From Paractinoplanes polyasparticus (GTDB lineage Bacteria > Actinomycetota > Actinomycetes > Mycobacteriales > Micromonosporaceae): a DNA stretch of 64,000 nucleotides. The DNA lies in the NCBI RefSeq assembly GCF_019710575.1, contig NZ_JAHWFK010000001.1:62001-126000 (forward strand). The letters are read 5' to 3'. Below are positions 1 to 8,151 of the stretch, piece by piece; within the stretch, counting starts at the first letter, position 1; the number at the start of each line of letters is the position of its first letter. Both the position numbers and the translations under genes were made by a program. Below the pieces are notes generated by a model that was not told the DNA's origin, ran no database searches, and saw only the letters and a program-made list of their open reading frames with translations.

Positions 1-2
1 AG

Positions 3-368
3 CCGCTGAACGGCGCGACCAAATACGTGGCCTCCCGCTCGGCAGCGCCTGACCTGCCATGGCAGCGATCGGTGCTGCTGCGCGGCGACGCGGCCGAAGC
101 AGTGGCGGAGCTGAAGCGCGACGACGGCCCCGAGTTGCAGGTGCACGGCAGCGGCAATCTGGTCCGGACTCTGTGGCAAGCCGGGCTGATCGACCGCCTC
201 CGCCTCGTCATCGCCCCGATCGTGCTGGGCAACGGCAAACGGCTGTTCGCTGAGGACTCCCCCGCCGGCGCGCTACGCCTCATCGACAGCCGGACGACCG
301 CCAAGGGCGTCACGATGGCGACCTACGAACCGGCCGGCAAGGTGACCACCGGATCCTTCGCCGAGTAG
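3..368 (+). CDS. RibD C-terminal/dihydrofolate reductase-like protein (5' partial)
   Basis: The frame is open from base 3, so the gene begins upstream of the window; an internal GTG at 27 is not the start. The first residues seen (PLNGATKYVAS) match the segment before a core strand of the RibD C-terminal/DHFR-like family. Later landmarks are a GSGNLVRTLWQAGLIDRL helix and LVIAPIVLGNGKRLF, both typical of these NADPH-dependent reductases, usually annotated as dihydrofolate reductase family proteins in actinobacteria. The substrate cannot be inferred. The 3' end, including the stop codon, is the first unit of a degenerate tandem repeat that continues into the spacer. Confidence 0.85.
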   Translation, partial: PLNGATKYVASRSAAPDLPWQRSVLLRGDAAEAVAELKRDDGPELQVHGSGNLVRTLWQAGLIDRLRLVIAPIVLGNGKRLFAEDSPAGALRLIDSRTTAKGVTMATYEPAGKVTTGSFAE

Positions 369-590
369 CCGGACGACCGGGAGCGACGTCACGATCACGA
401 CCCGAGGGCCAGCCGGCAGGGTCGCCACCAGATCATTCGCCGGGTGCCGGGAGACACGTCTCGATCGCGACCTGAGTACGGGCCGGCACGGTCGCCACCA
501 GATCATTCGCCGGGTGCCGGACGACCGGAAGCGGCGTCACGACCGCGACCTGAGTACGGTCGCCACCGGATCGTTCGGCGGATGGGCCGA
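309..590. repeat. Degenerate tandem repeat of the RibD-like gene 3' end
   Basis: Four units can be aligned: 309-387, 388-457, 458-535 and a partial 536-590. Each carries a GTCxCGA core followed about 30 bases on by a GTCGCCACC-like core and then CGCCGGGTGCCGG-like sequence. Unit 1 is coding and holds the TAG stop at 366-368; in later units the corresponding bases read GGTGCC, so the stop is lost. Units 2 and 3 are close to identical over about 30 bases. The remaining spacer, 591-678, shows nothing recognisable except the upstream region of the next gene. Confidence 0.8.
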
Positions 591-678
591 AGCGGGACTG
601 CCCGGGGGTGGGGCTGACGCCGGGCTGGTCGAACGGCCGGGTGAGGACGGGGTCCAGTACCGCGGATAGGGTCGCGAC

Positions 679-1524
679 ATGACGTTTTCGATCGTGGCCC
701 GCTCGGCCGACGGCCGGGCCCTCGGAGTGGCCGTGGCCAGCAAGTTCCTGGGGGTCGGCGCGGCCGTTCCGGCCGCGCTGGCCGATGTCGGCGCGGTCGC
801 GACCCAGTCGTACGCGAACCTGGCCTACCGCCCGCAGGCGCTCGCGCTGCTGGGCACCGGCGTGGCCGCGGCCGAGACGGTCAAGGCGCTCATCGCGGGC
901 GATGCCGGGCCGATCGAGCACCGCCAGGTCGGCGTGGTCGGCCCGGAAGGACCGGGCGCCACGTTCACCGGCAAGGAGTGCCACGACTGGGCCGGCGGCG
1001 CCGCCGGCGCCGACTACGCGATCCAGGGCAACATGCTGGCCGGACCGGCGGTGGTCGGCGACATGGAGGCGGCCTGGCTGAGCGGGGACGCCGCCCAGCC
1101 GCTGCCCTACCGCCTGCTCGAGGCGCTCACCGCAGGCGATCTGGCCGGCGGCGACCGGCGCGGCCGGCAGAGCGCGGCGCTGCTGGTCGTGTCGAAGGGC
1201 CGCGGCTACGGCGGCACCAGCGACGTGTGGGCCGACCTGCGCGTCGACGACCACACCGGCCCGGTGGCCGAGCTGGCCCGGCTGCTCGCCATGCACAGCC
1301 TCTACTTCGAGTTCCCCGACCCGGCGACACTGCTGCCGCTGACCGGAGCCCTCGCCGACGAGGTGGCGGAACGGCTGGTCGAGGCCGGCCACGTCGGACC
1401 CGACCTCGACGACTCGCTGGCCTCGTGGGCCGGCATCGAAAACCTCGAGATGCGCATCGTACCCGGCCACATCGACCCCCTGGTGCTGAAGCACCTCAGG
1501 TCCGGCGGCGCCCTCCACGAGTAG
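679..1524 (+). CDS. DUF1028 family protein (Ntn-hydrolase-like)
   Basis: This 281-residue protein begins MTFSIVARSADGRALGVAVASK, the characteristic N-terminus of DUF1028, with GAVATQSYANLAYRP soon after. DUF1028 proteins adopt an Ntn-hydrolase-like fold and are often found with peptidase or amidase genes, but the reaction is unknown. Residues 230-281 form an acidic tail that could be the putative peptidoglycan-binding extension found in longer members. There is no signal peptide. The start is the ATG 16 bases after the only purine-rich stretch in the spacer. It faces the minus-strand CapD-like gene across about 80 bases. Confidence 0.88.
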   Translation: MTFSIVARSADGRALGVAVASKFLGVGAAVPAALADVGAVATQSYANLAYRPQALALLGTGVAAAETVKALIAGDAGPIEHRQVGVVGPEGPGATFTGKECHDWAGGAAGADYAIQGNMLAGPAVVGDMEAAWLSGDAAQPLPYRLLEALTAGDLAGGDRRGRQSAALLVVSKGRGYGGTSDVWADLRVDDHTGPVAELARLLAMHSLYFEFPDPATLLPLTGALADEVAERLVEAGHVGPDLDDSLASWAGIENLEMRIVPGHIDPLVLKHLRSGGALHE

Positions 1525-1590
1525 CCACACACCGCACCGCCACGCGGACGGCGGCGCAGGCCCGGCTCAAGCGCCGCAGCCCACACGGCC

Positions 1591-1618
1591 CGGGTCAGGC
1601 GGCTCGGGTCAGGCAGCT
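1591..1618. repeat. Two-copy 14-bp direct repeat over a stop codon
   Basis: CGGGTCAGGCGGCT (1591-1604) is followed directly by CGGGTCAGGCAGCT (1605-1618), 13 of 14 identical. The second copy contains the stop codon of the minus-strand CapD-like gene (TCA at 1609-1611). It is a short version of the stop-containing 3' repeats seen elsewhere in the window and could be chance. Confidence 0.5.
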
Positions 1619-3090
1619 CGGTTTTCGAGTGACGGCGTGGTGCACAAGTCGGCGAGCGTCCGGGTGTCCGACAGAGTGGCGGCCTCGCTTACGTGGGAAG
1701 GCGTCAGGGGCGGCACGGTTACGTGGGCTATCAGTGGGTGGTGTGGCCGGCGGTCTGTCTCGCCGGGGGCGAAGAGCGTCTCGCCGAGCTTTTCGCCTGG
1801 ACGCAGGCCGGTGTAGACGATGTCGATCGGCTCCTTGGCCAGCTCGATCATGTCGCGGGCGACGTCGTCGATGCGCACCGGCTCGCCCAGCTGCAGGACC
1901 AGCGCCTCGCCGCTTCTGCCCACCGCCGCTGCCTGCAGGACCAGGGTGACCGCCTCCTCGGTCGTCATCAGGTAGCGAGTGGCCTCCGGATGGGTGACCG
2001 TGATGGGGCCGCCGTCGGCGATCTGCGCGCCGAACGTGGCCAGCACCGACCCGTGACGGCCGAGCACGTTGCCGAAGCGGACGCTGACGAAAGTGCCGGT
2101 CCTCTCGTCGGTGAAGCCCGCCGTCAGTCGTTCGGCGATGCGTCTCGTGTAGCCGAGCACGCTCACCGGGTCGGCCGCCTTGGCGGTGGACACGTTCACG
2201 AACAGCTCCACGTCCTCGGCGGCCTCGAGGACGGCCAAAGTTCCTAGTACGTTCGTCTTCACGGCCTCGCCGGGGTGGCGTTCCAGCAGCGGCTGGTGTT
2301 GCAGGGCGGCCGCGTGGAACACAACTTCGGGTTCCCGCGCACGGAAGACCTCGCGCACCCGGCCGGCATCACGCACATCAGCCAGCACCACGGACGGGTC
2401 GTGCACCTCGGCCCGCGGATCGACGCTGAGCTGCACCGCCTGGAGCGCCTTCTCGTCGTGGTCCAACATGATCAGCTCAGCCGGCCCGAACCGGTGGATC
2501 TGCCGGCACAGCTCGGAGCCGATCTCTCCGCCCGCGCCGGTGACCAGCACCCGCTTCCCGCTCACGCGCCCTGCGATGGCCGTGGCGTCGGTGGCGATGC
2601 GGTGCCGCCCGACCAGGTCGGTGATCCGCACGTCGCGGATGTCCGGCGCGCCGAGGTCGTGGTCGAGCAGTTCGCTGGTCTCGGGCACGACCAGGAACCG
2701 GGCTCCCGCGGCGAGGGCGAGGGCCCGGATCTCGCGGACGAGCGACCCCTCGGCGTTGCCGATCGTGAAGATGACAGCGGTGGCGCGGGTGCGCTCGACG
2801 GCGGTCGCCAGGTCGGCCCGGCTGCCGATGACGGCGATGCCGGCCAGCCGCTCCCCCCGTCGCGCGGGATCGTCGTCGAGCACCCCGACCGGCTCGTACC
2901 GGCTCCGCGGGTCAAAGATCATGCTGTGCAGCAGCGTGCTCGCCGCGCTGCCGGCCCCGAAGAGAATCGCGCGCGTTCGGGGCTCGCGCCGGGAAGCCGG
3001 CCCAGCGTGCTCCCGCCGCCATCGGTCATACCGCACGGTCAGCGTGTAGAGCAGGTTTTCGCTCCGGGTATCCCTCTGCCGTCGCACCAC
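1609..3090 (-). CDS. CapD/FlaA1-like nucleotide-sugar SDR, membrane domain absent
   Basis: A 493-residue protein with two nucleotide-binding regions: RAILFGAGSAA near residue 40, and the extended-SDR motif TGAGGEIG near residue 184. This is the soluble half of the polysaccharide biosynthesis CapD family (UDP-GlcNAc 4,6-dehydratases), without the usual four N-terminal membrane helices. Aligned by eye to the FlaA1 active site, the STDKA segment reads STAKA (Ala303, Lys304), the Tyr/Met position is Leu312 and the following Lys is Arg316, so only one of the usual catalytic residues remains. The start is GTG with a G-rich run upstream. It lies 32 bases after the XRE gene and is probably cotranscribed. 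Activity is doubtful. Confidence 0.82.
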   Translation of the reverse strand: MVRRQRDTRSENLLYTLTVRYDRWRREHAGPASRREPRTRAILFGAGSAASTLLHSMIFDPRSRYEPVGVLDDDPARRGERLAGIAVIGSRADLATAVERTRATAVIFTIGNAEGSLVREIRALALAAGARFLVVPETSELLDHDLGAPDIRDVRITDLVGRHRIATDATAIAGRVSGKRVLVTGAGGEIGSELCRQIHRFGPAELIMLDHDEKALQAVQLSVDPRAEVHDPSVVLADVRDAGRVREVFRAREPEVVFHAAALQHQPLLERHPGEAVKTNVLGTLAVLEAAEDVELFVNVSTAKAADPVSVLGYTRRIAERLTAGFTDERTGTFVSVRFGNVLGRHGSVLATFGAQIADGGPITVTHPEATRYLMTTEEAVTLVLQAAAVGRSGEALVLQLGEPVRIDDVARDMIELAKEPIDIVYTGLRPGEKLGETLFAPGETDRRPHHPLIAHVTVPPLTPSHVSEAATLSDTRTLADLCTTPSLENRAA

Positions 3091-3122
3091 AGCACCCCCC
3101 TTTTGGGGTAATTGTGCCCTGT

Positions 3123-3551
3123 TCAGGCCTCGCGGGTGACGAGGACCATCACGTCGAGCATCCGATGCCAGTCGAGCTCCTGCAACGGCCGCGTAGCCAC
3201 CGCCCCCATGGCCGCCATGGCCTCGAGCAGGCGGGACCGGGCGGCGTCGCCGGGGAGCCGGGCAGCCTCGGCCCGGAAGCGGGCGCCGCGCGAGAACTGC
3301 ACCAGCGAATCGGGCAGGCTGGTCGAGGCTGGTGCGGCGGCACCGTCGAGGCGCACCTCGAGCGAAACTCCGAGCGCGGCGGCGAGGCTGCTGATGGCGG
3401 CCAGTGTCGGATTGCCCCGGCCGTTCTCCAGGTTGGCGATGTACGGCACCGACAGACCGGCGTCGGCCGCGACCGAAGCGATCGTCCGGCCGGCCGCTAT
3501 CCGGTGGCTTCGCAGGACCGCCCCCAGTTCAACTATCTCCACAGAACACAT
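3123..3551 (-). CDS. XRE-family transcriptional regulator
   Basis: A protein of 142 residues from the ATG at 3551. A longer in-frame start at 3677 would overlap the divergent MFS gene and add a low-complexity leader, so I prefer the short form. Residues 5-60 form a Cro/C1-type helix-turn-helix (LGAVLRSHRIAAGRTIASVA ... LSVPYIANLENGRGNPT), followed by an alpha-helical tail of unknown role. It is divergent from the MFS transporter across only 37 bases, so it may control that gene and itself. The CapD-like gene follows on the same strand. Confidence 0.85.
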   Translation of the reverse strand: MCSVEIVELGAVLRSHRIAAGRTIASVAADAGLSVPYIANLENGRGNPTLAAISSLAAALGVSLEVRLDGAAAPASTSLPDSLVQFSRGARFRAEAARLPGDAARSRLLEAMAAMGAVATRPLQELDWHRMLDVMVLVTREA

Positions 3552-3588
3552 CTTGCCATCAATTCTCTTGTCAGGATAGCTTGCGGTC

Positions 3589-5631
3589 ATGTGGGCATTG
3601 CTGTCCGAGCATCGCGTGTTCCGCCGGCTGTGGGCGGCCGCGACGGTCGACGCGCTGGGCACCTGGCTGCTCGTCATGGCGGTTCCGGTGCAGATCTACG
3701 CGGTGACCGGGTCGGAGACGTCCACCGCGGTCGCGCTGGCCGTGCAGGCCGTGCCCGCGCTGGTGATCGGCCCCTGGGCGGGTGCGCTCGTCGACCGGTG
3801 GTCGCGGCGCTCAGTCTTCATCGCGGCGAACGTGCTCGCCGCGGCGGGCGTAGGCCTGATCGCAACCGGACCGGTCGAGCTGATCTACGCGGGCCTGGTC
3901 GCCGAAAGCGCCGCGGCCTGCTTCCTGCGGCCCGCCCTCCAAGCCACTGTTCCCCAAGTTGTCCCCGGCCGCGAGGCCCGCGCAGCGGCGAACGCCCTGC
4001 TCGCTGTCTCGCACAGCGTCCTCCGCATCGGCGCGCCACTGGCCGGCACAGCGCTGACGGCAGCCGGCTGGTTCACCGTTGTCGTCGCCATCGACGCGGC
4101 GAGCTACCTCATCGCCGCGCTGATGCTGACGAGCCTGTCGTGCAACGTCACCGAGCGGGCCGGCCAAACGCACACCGCAACTGAGCGAAGGCACACAGCG
4201 CGTACAGCCACTCCACCGGCCCGCCAGCGCCGACACCGTCTCCCACAGCAACAAACGTGCAAAACGACCGACCTAGACCCACGAACGCAGCGCGCGAACG
4301 CTCAACAACGCGCGACGCGCACAGTCACTGCTCGAGAGCGAACGACCCACGTCGTGCGCGAAGATCCACCGCCAACGCACAACACCACCAATCGAGATCC
4401 AGAAGCGCAGCACACGACCGACCAACCGCGCCCGATGCGCCGCACACCCACTGCTCGCGGGCGAACGACGCAGGATGCGCTCGAACAAGAGCAACCAACG
4501 CACAACACGGCTGACCGGGACCCACAAACGCGCAATGCGACCGACCGACAGCGACCGACGCGCTCACTCACTGCTCGAGCACAAACGACACACCACGCGA
4601 GCGAGAACGAGACGCCAACGCACAACACGACCGGCCGAGCCATGCAAACGCGCGACGCGACCGACCAACCGCCGCCGGCGCGCAACCAGACTGATCGAAA
4701 GCCGCCCACGCACCATCCGGCCGAAAGCGAACCGCCGACACACAACACGACCAACCGAAACGCGCAAACGGGCGATGCGACCGACCAACCACCGCCGGCG
4801 CGCAACCAGACTGATCGAAAGCCGCCCACGCACCATCCGGCCGAAAGCAAGCCGCCGACACACAACACGACCAACCGAGACGCGCAAACGGACGATGCGA
4901 CCGACCGACAACGGCCGACGCGCGAACGGACTGACCGAAACGCACCACCGCACCACGCGGACGGAGGCGAGCCACCAAACCGCGCGAGCGGTGGGTCGCG
5001 GGCGGCCGTGGGGGTGTGGGACGGCTGGCTGATCGTGATGAACAGCAGGTTGCTGGGCGGCATGTTGGCCGGGTCGTTCATTTTCTGGGCGGCCAACGCG
5101 GCGCTCACCGCGATGCTCGTCCCGTTCGTGGCGCACCGGCTGCACGGCGACGGCGTCGTCGTCGGTCAGCTGGCGATGGGACTGGGCGCCGGCTATCTGG
5201 GCGGCTCGTTCCTGAGCCGGACGCTGCTGGTTCGGTGGGCGGCGCGGACCCTTCTCGCGGGCTCCTACGGGGCGGTCGGCGTGTGCTTTCTGGTGCTGTT
5301 CGGAAGCGCGAGCACTCCGGTCGCGGTCATCGCGATCACGGCGGCCGGTGTCCCCGGCGCCGTCGCCGCTGTGGCTACCAGCCACCATTTGCAGAGCGCC
5401 ACGCCTGACCACGCCCGCGGGCGGGTCGCGGCCACCTTTCAGACGAGCGATGCGGCCGCTGCTGTCGTCGGGGCGCTGGCGGGCGCGGCCCTGGCCGGCG
5501 CCGCTGGGGCGCCTCTGCTGCTGAGCGCGTTGGTGCTGGTTGCCTCGGTGTTGACGGCTGTTCTGTTGCGGCCCGTAGGCTCGGCCGGTGGCCGAGCGCA
5601 AGATCGACGTACTCGTGGTGCGGTGGTATGA
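3589..5631 (+). CDS. MFS transporter with a giant repetitive central loop
   Basis: A 680-residue major facilitator, likely a drug exporter of the 12-TM type. Residues 1-185 carry the first six helices, with the loop 2-3 signature GALVDRWSRR. Residues about 480-680 carry the last six helices. Between them, where related proteins have a short cytoplasmic loop, lie about 290 hydrophilic residues rich in Thr, Arg, Pro, Asn and His. At least six tandem units of 40-41 residues (about 223-463) begin THNTT or a variant. The frame is open throughout and both membrane halves look intact. The DNA of the insert is A/C-rich and T-poor on the coding strand, unlike its neighbours. The function of the loop is unknown. 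Confidence 0.85.
   Translation: MWALLSEHRVFRRLWAAATVDALGTWLLVMAVPVQIYAVTGSETSTAVALAVQAVPALVIGPWAGALVDRWSRRSVFIAANVLAAAGVGLIATGPVELIYAGLVAESAAACFLRPALQATVPQVVPGREARAAANALLAVSHSVLRIGAPLAGTALTAAGWFTVVVAIDAASYLIAALMLTSLSCNVTERAGQTHTATERRHTARTATPPARQRRHRLPQQQTCKTTDLDPRTQRANAQQRATRTVTARERTTHVVREDPPPTHNTTNRDPEAQHTTDQPRPMRRTPTARGRTTQDALEQEQPTHNTADRDPQTRNATDRQRPTRSLTARAQTTHHASENETPTHNTTGRAMQTRDATDQPPPARNQTDRKPPTHHPAESEPPTHNTTNRNAQTGDATDQPPPARNQTDRKPPTHHPAESKPPTHNTTNRDAQTDDATDRQRPTRERTDRNAPPHHADGGEPPNRASGGSRAAVGVWDGWLIVMNSRLLGGMLAGSFIFWAANAALTAMLVPFVAHRLHGDGVVVGQLAMGLGAGYLGGSFLSRTLLVRWAARTLLAGSYGAVGVCFLVLFGSASTPVAVIAITAAGVPGAVAAVATSHHLQSATPDHARGRVAATFQTSDAAAAVVGALAGAALAGAAGAPLLLSALVLVASVLTAVLLRPVGSAGGRAQDRRTRGAVV
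4255..4977 (+). repeat. In-frame 120-bp minisatellite, six copies
   Basis: Six tandem units start at 4255, 4375, 4498, 4618, 4738 and 4858. All are 120 bp except the second, which is 123 bp, so every length is a multiple of three. Each begins ACGCACAACAC or a close variant and has GCGACCGACC about 40 bases in. Units 4 and 5 share an identical stretch of more than 50 bp, suggesting a recent duplication, while units 1 and 6 are diverged. A degenerate flank from about 4150 may be older copies. The coding strand is C/A-rich and nearly free of T, which also keeps other frames open by composition alone. Confidence 0.92.
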
Positions 5632-6262
5632 GCGCCTGCCGGCGGCGGGCATCGTGGGGCGGTGGTTCGACGCGGCCGCCGGGTTGCTGCCGGAGGCTGT
5701 GCCGGTGCGGTTCGGCGAGAGTGAGCCGCTGCGGGAGCGAGGCGGGCGCGCGGAGGTCGAGGCGGCCTGGGCCGGGGCGACTTCGTTGCTGTTCCTGGCC
5801 GGGAAGGCGCCGGTTCATCACATCTCGTTCGGTGCCGGCGGCGGGCCGCGGCTCGGGACGGTCGTGGCGCATTCGATGCAGGCCGAGCTCGATCCGGGCG
5901 ACGAGCGGGTGCGGAAGTTCGCGCTGGCGGTGGCCGGCGCCGACACCTTCTACGTGTCCGTGTCGACGGCCGGCGGGTTGACGCTTGATCGGAAGACGCT
6001 CTGGGGTCCGGCCGAACGACCGGAGGAGCCGTATCTGGCGCCGCTCGGCCAGTGGCTCGGACTTCCCCCGGATCCTCCGGTTTGGTGCTGGTTCGGACCT
6101 TCGTACGCGAAAAAGACCGGTACCGAAGTGTATGCAGGAGATCCGTGGGTGCCGGAGCGGCTTCAGGCCCGGCTCGGCGAGGCGGACGCGGCGCGGCGGA
6201 CTGCGGCGTGGATGCCGCGCCAGCTGCGGACATCACCGTGGCGATTGCTCCTCGGGCGATGA
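5588..6262 (+). CDS. Hypothetical protein
   Basis: I do not recognise this 224-residue soluble protein. It starts at a GTG that overlaps the end of the MFS gene by 44 bases, implying translational coupling. It has no signal peptide or membrane helix. Visible features are GAGGGPRLGTVVAHSMQAEL and a repeated set of aromatic residues near the C-terminus (PVWCWFGPSY). The frame, length and overlap support a real gene. The last codons and the stop (6260-6262) lie inside the first unit of a 30-bp tandem repeat, so the C-terminal RLLLGR may have been altered by repeat growth. Confidence 0.65.
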   Translation: MAERKIDVLVVRWYERLPAAGIVGRWFDAAAGLLPEAVPVRFGESEPLRERGGRAEVEAAWAGATSLLFLAGKAPVHHISFGAGGGPRLGTVVAHSMQAELDPGDERVRKFALAVAGADTFYVSVSTAGGLTLDRKTLWGPAERPEEPYLAPLGQWLGLPPDPPVWCWFGPSYAKKTGTEVYAGDPWVPERLQARLGEADAARRTAAWMPRQLRTSPWRLLLGR

Positions 6263-6420
6263 GAACCGTGGCGACTGCACCTCGGGCGATAGGAACCGTG
6301 GCGACTGCACCTCGGGCGATGAGAACCGAGGCGGTTGCTCCTCGCGCCATGAACCGTCGCGGCTGCACCTCGGGCGATGAGCACCGTGGCGGCTGCTTTC
6401 CGGCGATGACGGCGCGATGA
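6241..6420. repeat. 30-bp tandem repeat, about six copies, over a stop codon
   Basis: Units of 30 bp begin at 6241, 6271, 6301, 6331, 6361 and 6391, with cores CTCGGGCGAT and GAACCGTGGCG. The first three differ at only a few positions; the last three are progressively degenerate, with a 1-2 base slip near 6350. The TGA stop of the preceding gene (6260-6262) falls in unit 1, and the same GATGA appears in most later units. Nothing else is recognisable before the acyl-CoA ligase gene at 6511. Confidence 0.9.
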
Positions 6421-6510
6421 AACAAGACCGAAACGGAGGGTTTCTCAGGTTGGCGAGTAATGGTGGGATGAGACGGCAGTCACATCAGCACCGTGAAGGG
6501 GACCGACCGC

Positions 6511-8058
6511 ATGCTCAACCTCTCGATTCTGCTCGAGGACAGCGCCCGCAACCATCCGGAGCGGGCGGCGGTCGTCCTCGGTGACCGGCGCCTGACCTAC
6601 GCCCAGATCGACGCGGCCGCCAATCAGGTGGCCAATCTGCTGGTCGAGCGGGGCATCCGGCCCGGTGACAAGGTCGCGCTCTCCTGCCCCAACCTGCCGT
6701 ACTTCCCGATCGTCTACTACGGCATCCTCAAGGCCGGCGCGGTCGTCGTGCCGCTGAACGTGCTGCTCAAGGGACGCGAGATCGCCTACCACCTGCGAGA
6801 CTCGCAGGCGTCGGCCTACCTCTGCTTCCAGGGCACGCCGGAGCTGCCGATGGGCGACGAGGGTTTCGCCGGCTTCAACCAGGTCGACGAGTGCGAGACG
6901 TTCCTGTTGATCACGGCCGATCCGGCGGCGCCGTCGCCGATCGAGGGGGCCGAGACGCTCGGTTCGGGGCTGGCCGGCCAGTCGCCCGTCTTCGAGGCGG
7001 TGCTGCTGCCCGAGACCGACCCGGCGGTCATCCTCTACACCAGCGGCACGACCGGGCAGGCCAAGGGCGCCGAACTGTCGCACTCGAACCTGCTGCTGAA
7101 CGCCCTCACCTGCAACCGGCTGTTCGGCAGCCCGCCCGCCAGCGACACCCACCTGCTGGTGCTGCCGTTGTTCCACTCGTTCGGCTCCACGGTGAACATG
7201 AACGCGGGCTTCGCCACTGCCGCCACCCTGGTGCTGCTCCCCCGCTTCGACGCGGCGGCCGCGGTCAAGCTGCTCGAGACCGAGAACGTCACCTTCTTCG
7301 CCGGCGTCCCGACCATGTACTGGGGGCTGCTCAACGCGCTCACCGAGGGCGTCGACGTCGAGCGCATCGCCGCCAACATGCGGGTCGCCGTGTCCGGCGG
7401 CTCCAGCCTGCCCGTCGAGATCATCAAAGAGGTCCGGGAGCGCCTCGGGGTGACCATTCTCGAGGGGTACGGCCTGTCGGAGACGTCGCCCGTGGCCACG
7501 TTCAGCAAGCCGGGCGCCGAGCCGCGGCCGGGCTCGATCGGCGTGCCCATCTGGGGTGTCGAGGTGAAGCTGATCGACCCGGAGTGGAACACGGTCGAGA
7601 GCGCCGACGAGATCGGCGAGATCGCGATCCGCGGGCACAACATCATGCGCGGCTACTACAACCGGCCCGAAGCCACGGCCGAGGTCATGCGGGACGGCTG
7701 GTTCCGCAGCGGCGACCTGGGCCGGCGCGACAAGGACGGTTACTACTACATCGTCGACCGGGCCAAAGACATGATCATCCGCGGCGGCTTCAACGTGTAC
7801 CCGCGCGAGATCGAAGAGGTTCTGATCACCCACGAGGCGGTCTCGCTGGCGGCCGTGATCGGCGTTCCCCACCCCAGCCTCGGGGAGGAGGTCAAGGCGT
7901 TCGTGATCCTCAAGCCGGGCGCCACCGTGACCGGCGACGAGCTGGTCGAGTGGGGCAAGGAGCAGATGGCCGCCTACAAGTACCCGCGCGTCGTGAGCAT
8001 TGTCGAGTCACTGCCGATGACCGCCACGGGCAAGCTGCTGAAGCGCGAACTGAGCTGA
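6511..8058 (+). CDS. Long-chain fatty-acid--CoA ligase (AMP-forming)
   Basis: A 515-residue member of the acyl-adenylate-forming superfamily. It would activate a carboxylic acid with ATP and load CoA. The P-loop-like motif ILYTSGTTGQAKGAE is near residue 175, the A5 segment EGYGLSE near 318, GWFRSGDLGRRD near 397, and the C-terminal lysine motif TATGKLLKREL closes the protein. The start is placed at the ATG at 6511, with AAGGGGA about 7 bases upstream; the upstream in-frame GTG at 6493 would bury that ribosome binding site. It is followed by a hairpin terminator and appears monocistronic. Confidence 0.93.
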   Translation: MLNLSILLEDSARNHPERAAVVLGDRRLTYAQIDAAANQVANLLVERGIRPGDKVALSCPNLPYFPIVYYGILKAGAVVVPLNVLLKGREIAYHLRDSQASAYLCFQGTPELPMGDEGFAGFNQVDECETFLLITADPAAPSPIEGAETLGSGLAGQSPVFEAVLLPETDPAVILYTSGTTGQAKGAELSHSNLLLNALTCNRLFGSPPASDTHLLVLPLFHSFGSTVNMNAGFATAATLVLLPRFDAAAAVKLLETENVTFFAGVPTMYWGLLNALTEGVDVERIAANMRVAVSGGSSLPVEIIKEVRERLGVTILEGYGLSETSPVATFSKPGAEPRPGSIGVPIWGVEVKLIDPEWNTVESADEIGEIAIRGHNIMRGYYNRPEATAEVMRDGWFRSGDLGRRDKDGYYYIVDRAKDMIIRGGFNVYPREIEEVLITHEAVSLAAVIGVPHPSLGEEVKAFVILKPGATVTGDELVEWGKEQMAAYKYPRVVSIVESLPMTATGKLLKRELS

Positions 8059-8071
8059 TCATCTTTAATAG

Positions 8072-8101
8072 GCGCCCGGCGGCTTTCCACGCGCCGGGCG
8101 C
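8072..8101 (+). terminator. Rho-independent-type hairpin after the acyl-CoA ligase
   Basis: GCGCCCGGCG (8072-8081) pairs perfectly with CGCCGGGCGC (8092-8101) around a 10-base loop, 14 bases after the ligase stop. As is common in high-GC actinobacteria there is no long T run after the stem, only CTTG. It separates the ligase from the GlnX-PknG operon. Confidence 0.8.
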
Positions 8102-8151
8102 TTGCGTTGATGGCGCACAGTTGAGGGCCCAGAACAGCGGGGGAGGAAAGC

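Noticed and set aside
4302..5652. Long open minus-strand frames and a second plus-strand frame across the MFS repeat.
   Set aside because: The repeat is nearly free of T and low in stop-forming triplets, so all frames stay open. Only the frame joining both membrane halves makes a sensible protein.
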